A stretch of 24,274 nt of DNA, taken from a virus. The DNA is taken from positions 1 to 24,274 of the IMG/VR virus record IMGVR_UViG_3300006802_000553; one strand, given 5' to 3'. The notes below the pieces were generated by a model. The model was not told the origin of the DNA. It made no database searches and saw only the letters and a program-made list of their open reading frames with translations. The position numbers and the translations under genes are program-made. Position 1 is the first letter of the stretch, and every line of letters starts with the position of its first letter. This document shows, piece after piece, positions 1 through 5,311 of this stretch.

Positions 1-108
1 CCTTGGGATATTGTGACAGGCGCTACCGCCTACGCTCGTGGACTTAAGCACCAAGATACGCGAGTTGCTGTAGAGCGCATAGCTGGCAGCATTCTTGCTG
101 ATGCCTAA
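1..108 (+). CDS. 3' end of an unidentified early gene (partial)
   Basis: The first reading frame is open from the window edge to a TAA at 106-108, giving the last 35 residues of a protein that ends in ILADA. The piece is mixed charged and hydrophobic with no cysteine motif or membrane segment. Its start lies outside the window and I do not recognise the family. It runs in the same direction as the early genes that follow, 42 bases before the regulator gene, so it is probably the preceding member of the same operon. The frame could be open by chance over so short a stretch, so this is a modest call. Confidence 0.5.
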   Translation, partial: PWDIVTGATAYARGLKHQDTRVAVERIAGSILADA

Positions 109-122
109 CAAAAAAGTTATGT

Positions 123-148
123 TGCCCCTCCATCCCAAAGGGGGGGCA
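123..148 (+). promoter_or_regulatory. RNA hairpin covering the ribosome-binding site of the HTH regulator
   Basis: Bases 123-131 (tgcccctcc) can pair with 140-148 (gggggggca) through nine base pairs, one a G-U wobble, around an eight-base loop. The right arm is the G-rich ribosome-binding region that ends two bases before the ATG at 151. No U-tract follows, so it is not a good terminator for the plus strand. On the minus strand one pair becomes an A-C mismatch. A role in limiting translation of the regulator is inferred from position only. Confidence 0.45.
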
Positions 149-150
149 GC

Positions 151-399
151 ATGAACAGGCCGTATACTAGCAAGATCAATGGACAAGAGGCCGAGTTCTA
201 TAACGAACTGATAGCTCAACTCGTCGAGCGCAGGAAAAAATTAAACCTAAGCCAAGCTGACCTAGATCAAATGATCGGAGTATCTGAATCTATGGTTGCT
301 AAGTGGGAAAGCAAAGCAAGATTGCCGGGCGCATTTGTGCTGATGTGCTGGGCAAAAGCTTTAGGATTAAAACTATATGCGAAAGAAGAAAGCCAATGA
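151..399 (+). CDS. Cro/CI-type (XRE) helix-turn-helix regulator
   Basis: This 82-residue protein has the helix-turn-helix pattern of the phage Cro/CI (XRE) family at about residues 22-66: a helix with two arginines, then LSQADLDQMIGVSESMVAKWE, where SQADL is helix 2 and SESMVAKWE the recognition helix. A short tail follows, so it is a single DNA-binding domain without a dimerisation or LexA-like cleavage domain. It probably binds operators in the phage genome to control early or lysogeny genes, though no operator is identified here. The ATG follows a G-rich stretch that can fold into a hairpin. Its TGA overlaps the next annotated start in an ATGA junction. A lytic-phage regulator is as possible as a lysogeny repressor, since no integrase is visible. 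Confidence 0.85.
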   Translation: MNRPYTSKINGQEAEFYNELIAQLVERRKKLNLSQADLDQMIGVSESMVAKWESKARLPGAFVLMCWAKALGLKLYAKEESQ

Positions 400-547
400 G
401 TTCAAGCCTATCGAAAAAATCTGCCAAACCTGCGGGGAGAAAGAAGCCAGCTTCTCCCCGGACTTCTTCAAAACGTGGTACTGCTGGAAGTGCTGGAAAG
501 AAGAGCACAAGACAGGGAAAGTACAACGCTTCTGGCTTGAGGATTGA
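377..547 (+). CDS. Embedded zinc-ribbon protein, 56 residues
   Basis: A frame different from both neighbours encodes 56 residues starting MRKKKANEF. It has two CxxC pairs (C16/C19 in CQTCG, C36/C39 in CWKC) separated by 16 residues that include SPDFF and a tryptophan-rich stretch. This spacing is that of a treble-clef or zinc-ribbon fold, typical of small phage proteins that bind nucleic acid. The ORF overlaps the last 23 bases of the HTH gene and the first 152 bases of the reading frame assigned to the DUF1064 gene. In that stretch the DUF1064 frame reads as low-complexity Ser/Lys/Gly/Ala, as expected of an out-of-frame translation, whereas this frame reads like a folded protein. A weak AGGA lies ten bases before the ATG. 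The function is unknown. Confidence 0.62.
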   Translation: MRKKKANEFKPIEKICQTCGEKEASFSPDFFKTWYCWKCWKEEHKTGKVQRFWLED

Positions 548-875
548 TGGCATATTTTTTCACAGCAAAGCTGAAGGAGAAAGGTATGAGCAGCTAAAAA
601 GATTGGTTGATTCCGGCGCAATCGACGGCCTCCGTTTGCAGCCGCCGTTCGATTGCACCGTAAACAACCGCAAGATCTGCATATACAAAGCAGACTTTCA
701 GTATGACATCATAGACGACAGGGGATCCGTGATCCGCACCGTTATCGAAGATGTAAAGGGAATGATTACAGACATTTACAAGATAAAAAAGAAACTTGTA
801 GAAGCTTGTTTTGACGTTAAGATACTGGAGATCCCATCGAAAGAGGTAGGAAAATGGGAGAATAAAACAGGATAA
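396..875 (+). CDS. DUF1064 family PD-(D/E)XK-like nuclease
   Basis: The 159-residue frame has the DUF1064 pattern from residue 41 on: GKYNASGLRIDG, FHSKAEGERYEQL, LQPPF, KADFQYD and VIEDVKG followed by a YKIKKKL helix. The acidic residue of the SKAE helix, D100 and the D119-x-K121 pair are the likely metal-binding centre of a restriction-enzyme-like fold. Family members sit beside phage replication genes and are suspected to resolve or trim branched DNA, which suits the YqaJ/Erf/SSB genes downstream. The start is uncertain. The ATG at 396 overlaps the HTH stop (ATGA), but the first 40 residues are low-complexity and overlie the zinc-ribbon ORF. A TTG at 537 is the only other in-frame start nearby, and it would lose the conserved KYN segment. 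Confidence 0.75.
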   Translation: MSSSLSKKSAKPAGRKKPASPRTSSKRGTAGSAGKKSTRQGKYNASGLRIDGIFFHSKAEGERYEQLKRLVDSGAIDGLRLQPPFDCTVNNRKICIYKADFQYDIIDDRGSVIRTVIEDVKGMITDIYKIKKKLVEACFDVKILEIPSKEVGKWENKTG

Positions 876-912
876 AAAAACCCCCCGCCTGCTTCCTATC
901 AGACGAGGGGTA
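873..912 (-). terminator. Rho-independent terminator acting on minus-strand transcription
   Basis: Bases 881-892 and 901-912 form a 12-pair stem around an eight-base loop. Read on the minus strand every position pairs (two are G-U wobbles), and the stem is followed by a run of seven T residues opposite 875-881. Read on the plus strand the same arms have two A-C mismatches and no T-run, so the element is directional. It lies between two plus-strand early genes, so it should stop leftward, antisense transcription. Confidence 0.75.
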
Positions 913-929
913 AGGAAAGGAGATGTACG

Positions 930-1463
930 ATGAGCGAGGAGCTCGATAGCTGGCTAACAAAGCTGCCTAGTGTAGTCAATGCCAACGTTCCAAGAGAGCT
1001 AAAAAATAAAGTTACTCAGGAAGAGTTAGACCTGATGCACTATGTCTATTTGAAATCAGGCATAGCGCTGGGCCAAGACAAAGGCATTAAAGATGAGTGG
1101 TTGCAATATGCCAAGCGGCGTATGGATGGACTCATGTTTAAGCTGGAAGATAATTTAAACTTCCCAAGCGCACAAAAAATTTCCTCTATCTTAAACAAGC
1201 TATCCGATGTGCTGCAAGCTAAGCGGTTAACCTTGCCTCAGATGGAGGCATATCAAACTAGCTTGTCTACTATCAGAGAGTACAAGCTAAAGGCAGTGGC
1301 TAGACATCTAGTCGATAATCACAAGTGGGCTAATCTTCCTAAGCCAGCAGAGTTTCACTTGGCTTCTAAACATATCTGTCAATCAGAAGATGACTTCCTA
1401 ACAAGAGTGCGGTTCGCGCAAGGATCCTACGCAAACGCACTGAAATATAGAAACGTAGAATAA
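930..1463 (+). CDS. Unidentified early protein, 177 residues
   Basis: I do not recognise this protein. It is largely helical and polar, with no cysteine motif, no membrane segment and no obvious nucleotide-binding loop. Near its C-terminal third it has a KAVARHLVDNHKWANLPKP stretch ahead of an AEFHLA helix. This loosely resembles the layout of small phage helicase-loader or replication-initiation accessory proteins, but that is only an impression. It has a good ribosome-binding site (aaggag, seven bases before the ATG) and lies 12 bases before the YqaJ-type exonuclease, so it is probably part of the same replication/recombination operon. It is the first gene after the minus-strand terminator. 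Confidence 0.8.
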   Translation: MSEELDSWLTKLPSVVNANVPRELKNKVTQEELDLMHYVYLKSGIALGQDKGIKDEWLQYAKRRMDGLMFKLEDNLNFPSAQKISSILNKLSDVLQAKRLTLPQMEAYQTSLSTIREYKLKAVARHLVDNHKWANLPKPAEFHLASKHICQSEDDFLTRVRFAQGSYANALKYRNVE

Positions 1464-1475
1464 AAGGAGATCGTA

Positions 1476-2258
1476 ATGGATCGGACTAAAGGTATCGGTG
1501 GCAGTGATGCCATGAGAATTATGCGCGGCGATTGGCTGGCCCTATACAATGAAAAGGTCGGACTGGTTCAGCCGGAAGATCTAAGCAACGTGTTTAAAGT
1601 GCAGCTTGGAATCTTGACCGAACCACTACACAAAAAGTTCTTCGAGTTGAAGTCCGGCTTGACCGTGACGGAAGATGCGTTCCGGGAGCACCCGGTGTAT
1701 GGCTTCATGAACGGACACCTTGACGGATGGATTGCCAGTAAGGGTACGTTCCTTGAGTGCAAGCATACGTCCAGCTTTTCGAACATACGAGAGAAGGCTC
1801 GCTATTATATGGCGCAGCTTCAGCACTACATGGCTATTGCTCAAGTAGATCACTGCTATTTCTCTTGTATCTTTGGAAACAATGAGCCGGAGTACTGCAC
1901 CGTAGATCGTGATGAAAGCTACATCGCAGAACTTATAACTACAGAGCAAGCTTTCTGGTGGCACGTTCAAAACAAAGTACCGCCGGAAGACAACGACGAA
2001 GCCAAGCTCAAGGCGGAGGAGTTGGCGAAGGCGGTAGTCATAGACAATATGCGCTCAGTAGATATGAGCACCACAAATTCATGGGGTGTGCTTGCTGACC
2101 AATGGCTTGATACACTTGAAGCAAGCAAGACCAATGAAAGAATGAGCAAAGAGATCAAGGCTCTCGTGCCGGACGATGCCGCCGAGGCATTCGGCAACGG
2201 CATCATCGTCCGGCGTGATCGCCGCAATCGCTTAAGCTTGAGAAAGGAGAAGGAGTGA
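1476..2258 (+). CDS. YqaJ-type viral recombinase (alkaline exonuclease)
   Basis: This 260-residue protein carries the motifs of the YqaJ / lambda Exo-like nuclease family. IGGSDA is at residues 7-12, GILTEP with E49, GHLDG with D83, LECK with E94 and K96, and QLQHYM at 114-119. These are the acidic and lysine residues that bind magnesium in the PD-(D/E)XK core. Such enzymes degrade one strand of double-stranded DNA 5' to 3', leaving a 3' single strand for an annealing protein. The Erf-type annealing protein and SSB two to three genes downstream are its expected partners. An aaaggaga ribosome-binding site precedes the ATG. The C-terminal 60 residues beyond the nuclease are charged and may contact partners. 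All core residues look intact. Confidence 0.92.
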   Translation: MDRTKGIGGSDAMRIMRGDWLALYNEKVGLVQPEDLSNVFKVQLGILTEPLHKKFFELKSGLTVTEDAFREHPVYGFMNGHLDGWIASKGTFLECKHTSSFSNIREKARYYMAQLQHYMAIAQVDHCYFSCIFGNNEPEYCTVDRDESYIAELITTEQAFWWHVQNKVPPEDNDEAKLKAEELAKAVVIDNMRSVDMSTTNSWGVLADQWLDTLEASKTNERMSKEIKALVPDDAAEAFGNGIIVRRDRRNRLSLRKEKE

Positions 2259-2578
2259 TGAACTTTTATACTATGCATCGGAAACACGATCCCGATACCA
2301 GCCGTGAAGCTGCTAAGAGTATCGTAAAAAGCGTAACCTCATTGCAGTCTGACGTATTGTTCTACGCAAAAGACTGCGGCCCATCAGGTTTTACAGATGA
2401 GGATCTTAACAAAGCGTTCATGTGCTGGTCTTCCAGCTATCGTTCGCGCAGATCAGAGCTAACAGCACGGGGTCTTATCGTCCCATCTGGACGCAAGAAG
2501 CGACTGCCTAGTGGTCGCAATGCAATCGTATGGATACATAAGGAGTATGATAATGAATCTGCACCAGAGAATCGCTAA
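2258..2578 (+). CDS. Small winged-helix-like phage protein
   Basis: This 106-residue protein has the pattern HDPDTSREAA near the N-terminus, an LQ..VL helix, a GFTDEDL turn, then SSYRSRRSELTARGLI and SGRKKR before GRNAIVW. This is the layout of a winged helix-turn-helix: helix, TDEDL helix 2, SYRSRRSEL recognition helix, and a beta wing with the basic loop. Similar small proteins are common beside phage recombination genes and probably bind DNA, but no precise function is known to me. I chose the ATG at 2258, which overlaps the exonuclease TGA (TGATG) and has aaaggag eight bases upstream; a GTG at 2255 is the alternative. Its end overlaps the Erf gene by 26 bases. Confidence 0.78.
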   Translation: MNFYTMHRKHDPDTSREAAKSIVKSVTSLQSDVLFYAKDCGPSGFTDEDLNKAFMCWSSSYRSRRSELTARGLIVPSGRKKRLPSGRNAIVWIHKEYDNESAPENR

Positions 2579-3137
2579 GGCGATGGAGAAGGTAACGTAT
2601 ATCCAGAAGGACAAGAAACAGGGTATGCGTTACAGTATTGTAAGTCACGATGCGGTAACTGCAAAGGTGCGTCCTGCCTTGCTAGAAGCTGGCGTAATCT
2701 ATTATCCTGTCCGTGTAAATCATGAGCAGGTAGGCAACCGTACCCAGTGCTCAATGACAATCTGCTTTGCAAACATCGACGAGCCTTCCGACTACATCAA
2801 TGTCGATAGCTTTGGCTACGGCATCGACGATCAGGACAAAGGCCCGGGCAAGGCAATGTCTTATGCAGTGAAGTATGCCCTACTAAAAACGTTAGGTCTT
2901 GAGACAGGTGACGATCCAGACATGGATCAAGACGCAAAGTTTCATAACCCTGCGTTGCAAAACCTTACTCACTTTACAGACCAGATAGAAATAACAACCA
3001 ATATCGAGGAGCTAGAAGAGCTGCTTGCTATGTTCCGCAATGATATTGATGAAGCAGCAAAACTGGACAGGGCGCGAGTAAACATAGCTCGCCAAGCCTA
3101 TGCCAAGAAGAAGAAGGAGTTGAGCAATGCTGGCTAA
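2553..3137 (+). CDS. erf: Erf-type single-strand DNA annealing protein
   Basis: The 194-residue protein has the ERF family signature at residues 88-123: FGYGIDDQDKGPGKAMSYAV followed by KYALLKTLGLETGDDPD. Family members such as P22 Erf form rings on single-stranded DNA and anneal complementary strands. Here that would act on the 3' tails made by the YqaJ-type exonuclease, for recombination or genome circularisation. I chose the ATG at 2553 because an aaggag site lies seven bases upstream and the family usually begins with a short helix like MNLHQRIAKAMEKV. A longer frame from 2511 only adds residues that shadow the preceding gene. The C-terminal 45 residues are charged and helical. Its end overlaps the SSB start by 11 bases. 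Confidence 0.92.
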   Translation: MNLHQRIAKAMEKVTYIQKDKKQGMRYSIVSHDAVTAKVRPALLEAGVIYYPVRVNHEQVGNRTQCSMTICFANIDEPSDYINVDSFGYGIDDQDKGPGKAMSYAVKYALLKTLGLETGDDPDMDQDAKFHNPALQNLTHFTDQIEITTNIEELEELLAMFRNDIDEAAKLDRARVNIARQAYAKKKKELSNAG

Positions 3138-3528
3138 AGTTACGTTGATTGGTAATCTCGGACGAGATCCTGAGATCAGGCAAACTAGCAATGGAGATTC
3201 GTATGCACGTTTCTCCATCGCTACTAACAAAATTGTTAAGGGTCAGAAGTCTACTCAGTGGTGGGATGTTACTGTCTTCGATTCAAAAAAGGCAGAGATA
3301 GTCCAAGCTTACGTCACCAAGGGTACGCGAGTATTCGTTGAGGGCGAACTGCAAACACGAGAGTATCAAAGCAAGGATGGCACGACAAAGACAGCGGTCG
3401 AAGTTATTGTAGGCCGCTTCGACGGAAAGCTTGTGTTGCTTGGTGAGCGGGGAGAAGGAGGATCAGATGCACCCACTCCCAAGCCGCAGCCGCTAGAAGA
3501 AATTCTAGACGATGAAGTCCCGTTCTAA
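3127..3528 (+). CDS. ssb: Single-stranded DNA-binding protein
   Basis: This 133-residue protein is a bacterial-type SSB. The OB-fold begins LAKVTLIGNLGRDPEIR, continues with YARFSIATN and WWDVTVFD, and ends near VEVIVGRFDGKLVLL. A short proline-rich linker leads to an acidic tip, DDEVPF, at the very C-terminus. The tip matches the partner-binding tail of bacterial SSBs, which recruits replication and repair proteins. It would coat single-stranded phage DNA and work with the YqaJ and Erf proteins just upstream. An aaggag site lies seven bases before the ATG. The stop codon overlaps the stop codon of a small gene on the other strand. Confidence 0.96.
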   Translation: MLAKVTLIGNLGRDPEIRQTSNGDSYARFSIATNKIVKGQKSTQWWDVTVFDSKKAEIVQAYVTKGTRVFVEGELQTREYQSKDGTTKTAVEVIVGRFDGKLVLLGERGEGGSDAPTPKPQPLEEILDDEVPF

Positions 3529-3689
3529 TCTTTGGGCTTCTGATACTTAACAATATCGCCTTGGCTTGGGCCATCAGGCCAAGGCTTCCAACGCCATAGA
3601 CTCGGTTCGGTATTTCTAACTATCACTCCGTTCCGAAGTTGAATGTCTACCAATGGGAGCCTTGGCTTGCGGCCTTTGTTAATTGGCAC
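3525..3689 (-). CDS. Small minus-strand phage protein, 54 residues
   Basis: The plus strand has no convincing gene just after SSB, but the minus strand encodes 54 residues from a GTG at 3689. An alternative weak reading extends upstream without an ATG. The product has PINKGRKPRLPLVDIQLRNG, then SLWRWKPWPDGPSQGDIVKYQ. The layout of an LRNG element, a tryptophan-rich stretch and DIV-Y near the end resembles small hypothetical phage proteins that end with D-I-I/V-x-Y-R. Function is unknown. A gagg ribosome-binding site is eight bases before the GTG. Its TAG overlaps the SSB stop tail to tail. It is the only minus-strand gene seen within the early region. Confidence 0.6.
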   Translation of the reverse strand: MPINKGRKPRLPLVDIQLRNGVIVRNTEPSLWRWKPWPDGPSQGDIVKYQKPKD

Positions 3690-3701
3690 AGGAGAAACCT
3701 C

Positions 3702-3854
3702 ATGAATAGTATCATATTCGGTGCATTGAAAAAATCTCAGATGCGTAGATCATCTGATAGTTGCTGGCCGTTAGTCAATGCGGAAGGCAAAACATGGGCG
3801 CAAGTTAAGCTGGAGTCTGAAGATGCAACAAGCAAAAGAAAGTCCAACTCTTGA
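3702..3854 (+). CDS. Small hypothetical protein, 50 residues
   Basis: An ATG at 3702 with an excellent aggaga site six bases upstream opens a 50-residue frame. The product is basic at its centre (KKSQMRRSSD) and at its end (SKRKSNS), with a WPLVNAEGKTWAQVKLE segment between. I do not recognise it. The same frame is open further upstream from 3639, but that part lies opposite the minus-strand small gene and has no ribosome-binding site, so I start at 3702. Its end overlaps the next gene by 32 bases, in keeping with the tight packing of the early operon. Confidence 0.5.
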   Translation: MNSIIFGALKKSQMRRSSDSCWPLVNAEGKTWAQVKLESEDATSKRKSNS

Positions 3855-4041
3855 AAGAGATTTGATCGTAGACTTTCTTAGAAACTCAGCAACCAGAATT
3901 CTTGGCAAAGGAATGGCGGATCCGACTTGCGATACCATTTCTATCCATTGGATGACAGAAGCATTAGAACTAGCTGCAAATGCAATTGAAAAGGAAGAGC
4001 ATTTAACTGAAAGGATTAGCATCGATGAGTGGAACTTGTAA
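3823..4041 (+). CDS. Small hypothetical protein, 72 residues
   Basis: I chose the ATG at 3823, which has ggag seven bases upstream; the longer frame from 3778 has no such site. The 72-residue product begins MQQAKESPTLERDLIVDFL, continues with SATRILGKGMADPTCDTISI and HWMTEALELAANAIEKEE, and is acidic and mostly helical. Small phage proteins with a similar helix-loop-helix layout occur, but I cannot assign a function. It overlaps the preceding small gene by 32 bases and the following one by 17 bases, so translation of the three is probably coupled. Confidence 0.68.
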   Translation: MQQAKESPTLERDLIVDFLRNSATRILGKGMADPTCDTISIHWMTEALELAANAIEKEEHLTERISIDEWNL

Positions 4042-4204
4042 CGAAGATTTAATTCGCCAAGCTAGACTAAACGTATCCGAAAGATACGTTCAGACCTATC
4101 ATGTAAATGCAATCCTTTCAGGAGATTGGGACAGGGGAACCATAATTAAAAACGAAATGGAAAACCTGCTTAAGAATCCTCCACCAGTAGAGGATGTAGA
4201 GTAA
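4025..4204 (+). CDS. Small hypothetical protein, 59 residues
   Basis: This 59-residue frame starts at an ATG at 4025 with aaagga nine bases upstream and ends in a TAA that overlaps the next ATG (TAATG). It fills what would otherwise be an empty 160-base gap between two early genes. The product is MSGTCNEDLIRQARLNVSER, then YVQTYHVNAILSGDWDRGTI, then a helical acidic tail ending PPPVEDVE. It looks like a soluble, mostly helical protein. I do not recognise the family. The overlaps with both neighbours support it as a real gene. Confidence 0.68.
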   Translation: MSGTCNEDLIRQARLNVSERYVQTYHVNAILSGDWDRGTIIKNEMENLLKNPPPVEDVE

Positions 4205-4422
4205 TGAATGATGAAGTTAATCGCCCTGCTCATTACAACGCAGGGAAAATAGAAGCCTTCGATTATATTGCAGACTCCTTAGGAGAGAAGGGTGTGCAGT
4301 ATTATTGCGAAGGTAACATTAAGAAGTATCTTCATAGGTGGAGATACAAAAAGAATCCTGTTCAGGATTTAATGAAGGCCAAATGGTACTTAGAAAGGCT
4401 TATTGAAATCAATCAAAAATAA
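4204..4422 (+). CDS. DUF3310 family protein
   Basis: The 72-residue product fits the DUF3310 pattern: NRPAHYNAGKIEAFDYI at the start, then YCEGNIKKYLHRWRYKK and the QDLMKAKWYLERLIE helix that closes the family. Proteins of this family are widespread in tailed phages, either alone or fused to other early proteins. They are sometimes labelled as nucleotide-kinase related, but a biochemical activity is not established to my knowledge. The ATG overlaps the stop of the gene before it by one base (TAATG), so translation is probably coupled. Confidence 0.88.
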   Translation: MNDEVNRPAHYNAGKIEAFDYIADSLGEKGVQYYCEGNIKKYLHRWRYKKNPVQDLMKAKWYLERLIEINQK

Positions 4423-4433
4423 GGAGAGAGGAA

Positions 4434-4583
4434 ATGTCAAACATTGTAATCATAGGCTGCGTAGCCGTAGCCAGCGGAGTGCTAGGTTTCTTTCTAGGCA
4501 TCGGCTTTGGAGCCGACATAGGGAGTGAGATCGACCTCAACTTCGATGAGGAGGATTACGAGGGCTGGAATGACAAGCAATAA
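4434..4583 (+). CDS. Small single-span membrane protein, 49 residues
   Basis: An ATG at 4434 follows a strong aaggagagag site and opens a 49-residue frame. Residues 3-26 are an uninterrupted hydrophobic, glycine-rich segment (IVIIGCVAVASGVLGFFLGI and on), followed by an acidic tail, DLNFDEEDYEGW. It should be a single-pass inner-membrane peptide with a short negative tail. It is the last early gene and stops only six bases before the convergent late genes end. Small early phage membrane peptides can affect the host envelope or superinfection, but nothing here shows which. Confidence 0.7.
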   Translation: MSNIVIIGCVAVASGVLGFFLGIGFGADIGSEIDLNFDEEDYEGWNDKQ

Positions 4584-4614
4584 AAGCGGCTATTCTGTGC
4601 GATCCTTAGCTGCT
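4581..4614 (-). terminator. Weak hairpin at the convergent end of early and late genes
   Basis: Bases 4585-4592 and 4607-4614 form an eight-pair stem around a 14-base loop. On the plus strand one pair is a G-U wobble; on the minus strand it is an A-C mismatch, but a short TTTTATT run follows. It could weakly stop late transcription at the end of the spanin genes. The loop is long and the stem lies inside spanin coding sequence, so it may be chance. Confidence 0.3.
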
Positions 4615-4949
4615 AACCACGCCTCGACTGTCAAGCGATGCTTGACGCTGCATTCCATATAGCGAGCAATCAGATGGCTCTCCCAAAGTGCTCGTTCTGG
4701 ATCGATAAGCGGATCGGGAACGTCACCTAGAAGCGGACAGTCACTCGCTAGGTTCGCCGGTGGCGGCGGCATTGGCGTTATCGATACCGCTTTGGAGCAC
4801 CCGGACAACGCTATCAGGAGCACGACAGCTAGGAGCAGGAGCAGGAACTTCCCGGTAGATCGTCCGTATGTCTGTGGCCCTAGCTGTTCCCATTCCATCG
4901 GCTTGAGAACGGAGGGTTTCGTAGGCTCGTGATCGTTTGTCCAACTCAT
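4590..4949 (-). CDS. Outer-membrane spanin subunit (o-spanin, Rz1-like lipoprotein)
   Basis: I start this 119-residue product at the ATG at 4949, which has aggag seven bases upstream. Residues 34-50 are a hydrophobic signal ending in the lipobox LSGC with C51 as the lipidated cysteine. The mature part has a PMPPPPAN proline run typical of Rz1-type proteins, then a helical C-terminus. It would anchor in the outer membrane and join the inner-membrane spanin across the periplasm to fuse the membranes in the last step of lysis. The gene overlaps the i-spanin gene by 209 bases in another frame, the classic nested Rz/Rz1 arrangement. At 119 residues it is longer than lambda Rz1, with both N- and C-terminal extensions. 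Confidence 0.85.
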   Translation of the reverse strand: MSWTNDHEPTKPSVLKPMEWEQLGPQTYGRSTGKFLLLLLAVVLLIALSGCSKAVSITPMPPPPANLASDCPLLGDVPDPLIDPERALWESHLIARYMECSVKHRLTVEAWLAAKDRTE

Positions 4950-5097
4950 CCCGTATCTCCTGCTGTTGTTTCGCAGCGCGTTCCAAAGCTTTCGCAAGTG
5001 CAGCATCACATTGCCAATCCCTTATCTTGTAGCCCGCAGCTAGGCTCGCCAGTAGAGCCGCGCCAGCGATGTAGAGCATGAACGGGTTATAGATCAC
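4741..5097 (-). CDS. Inner-membrane spanin subunit (i-spanin, Rz-like)
   Basis: The 118-residue product starts at a GTG at 5097 with ggag nine bases upstream. Residues 5-23 form a membrane anchor (FMLYIAGAALLASLAAGY). Residues 30-66 are a charged helix rich in Ala, Lys, Gln and Glu (ALERAAKQQQEIRDELDKRS) that should form the periplasmic coiled coil of a spanin. A CRAPDSVV segment near the end is typical of Rz-like proteins. With the nested o-spanin it would bridge the inner and outer membranes and disrupt the outer one during lysis. The start overlaps the holin end by 11 bases. The pair implies a Gram-negative host. Confidence 0.87.
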   Translation of the reverse strand: MIYNPFMLYIAGAALLASLAAGYKIRDWQCDAALAKALERAAKQQQEIRDELDKRSRAYETLRSQADGMGTARATDIRTIYREVPAPAPSCRAPDSVVRVLQSGIDNANAAATGEPSE

Positions 5098-5311
5098 CGC
5101 TGTCCGCTCCCTTGATCTTGCCCCATTCCCTGACCCCGAAAGCCGTGGCGCAAGCGGTAATCACTGCCGCCCAGCCCATCAGTTCGACAGGCTCATTGTT
5201 CAGCAGCGGTAACGCCACACCGTTCACAGCGACACTAGCCGCTATGCCCACGCAGGTCAGCGGCCTCCACCAGACACGGATTGCCTCGCGCAAACCACTA
5301 GTCCATTTCAT
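5087..5311 (-). CDS. Putative holin
   Basis: I start at the ATG at 5311 because an agagg site lies about six bases upstream; the longer frame adds a basic stretch that shadows another gene. The 74-residue product has two hydrophobic segments at about residues 17-37 (LTCVGIAASVAVNGVALPLL) and 44-62 (LMGWAAVITACATAFGVREW), with a basic N-terminus containing RVWWRPL. This resembles small phage holins related to the gene-transfer-agent holin group. It would form the membrane lesion that frees the endolysin and triggers lysis. Its place between endolysin and spanins supports this. Confidence 0.75.
   Translation of the reverse strand: MKWTSGLREAIRVWWRPLTCVGIAASVAVNGVALPLLNNEPVELMGWAAVITACATAFGVREWGKIKGADSGDL

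Noticed and set aside
174-184. Partial copy of the late motif (atcaatggaca) in the HTH gene
   Set aside because: It matches only about ten bases, lies well inside coding sequence and is explained by the codons for Ile-Asn-Gly-Gln.
299-553. Minus-strand 84-residue ORF across the HTH and zinc-ribbon genes
   Set aside because: It is antisense to better-supported genes and its sequence is a hydrophobic, proline-rich shadow without a ribosome-binding site.
3558-3585. Perfect eight-pair hairpin (gccttggc / gccaaggc) downstream of SSB
   Set aside because: No T-run follows on either strand, the loop is long, and the bases are explained as codons of the minus-strand small gene.
3639-3854. 71-residue plus-strand ORF starting at 3639
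   Set aside because: Its first part lies opposite the minus-strand small gene and has no ribosome-binding site; the part from 3702 on has a strong one and is kept as a shorter gene.
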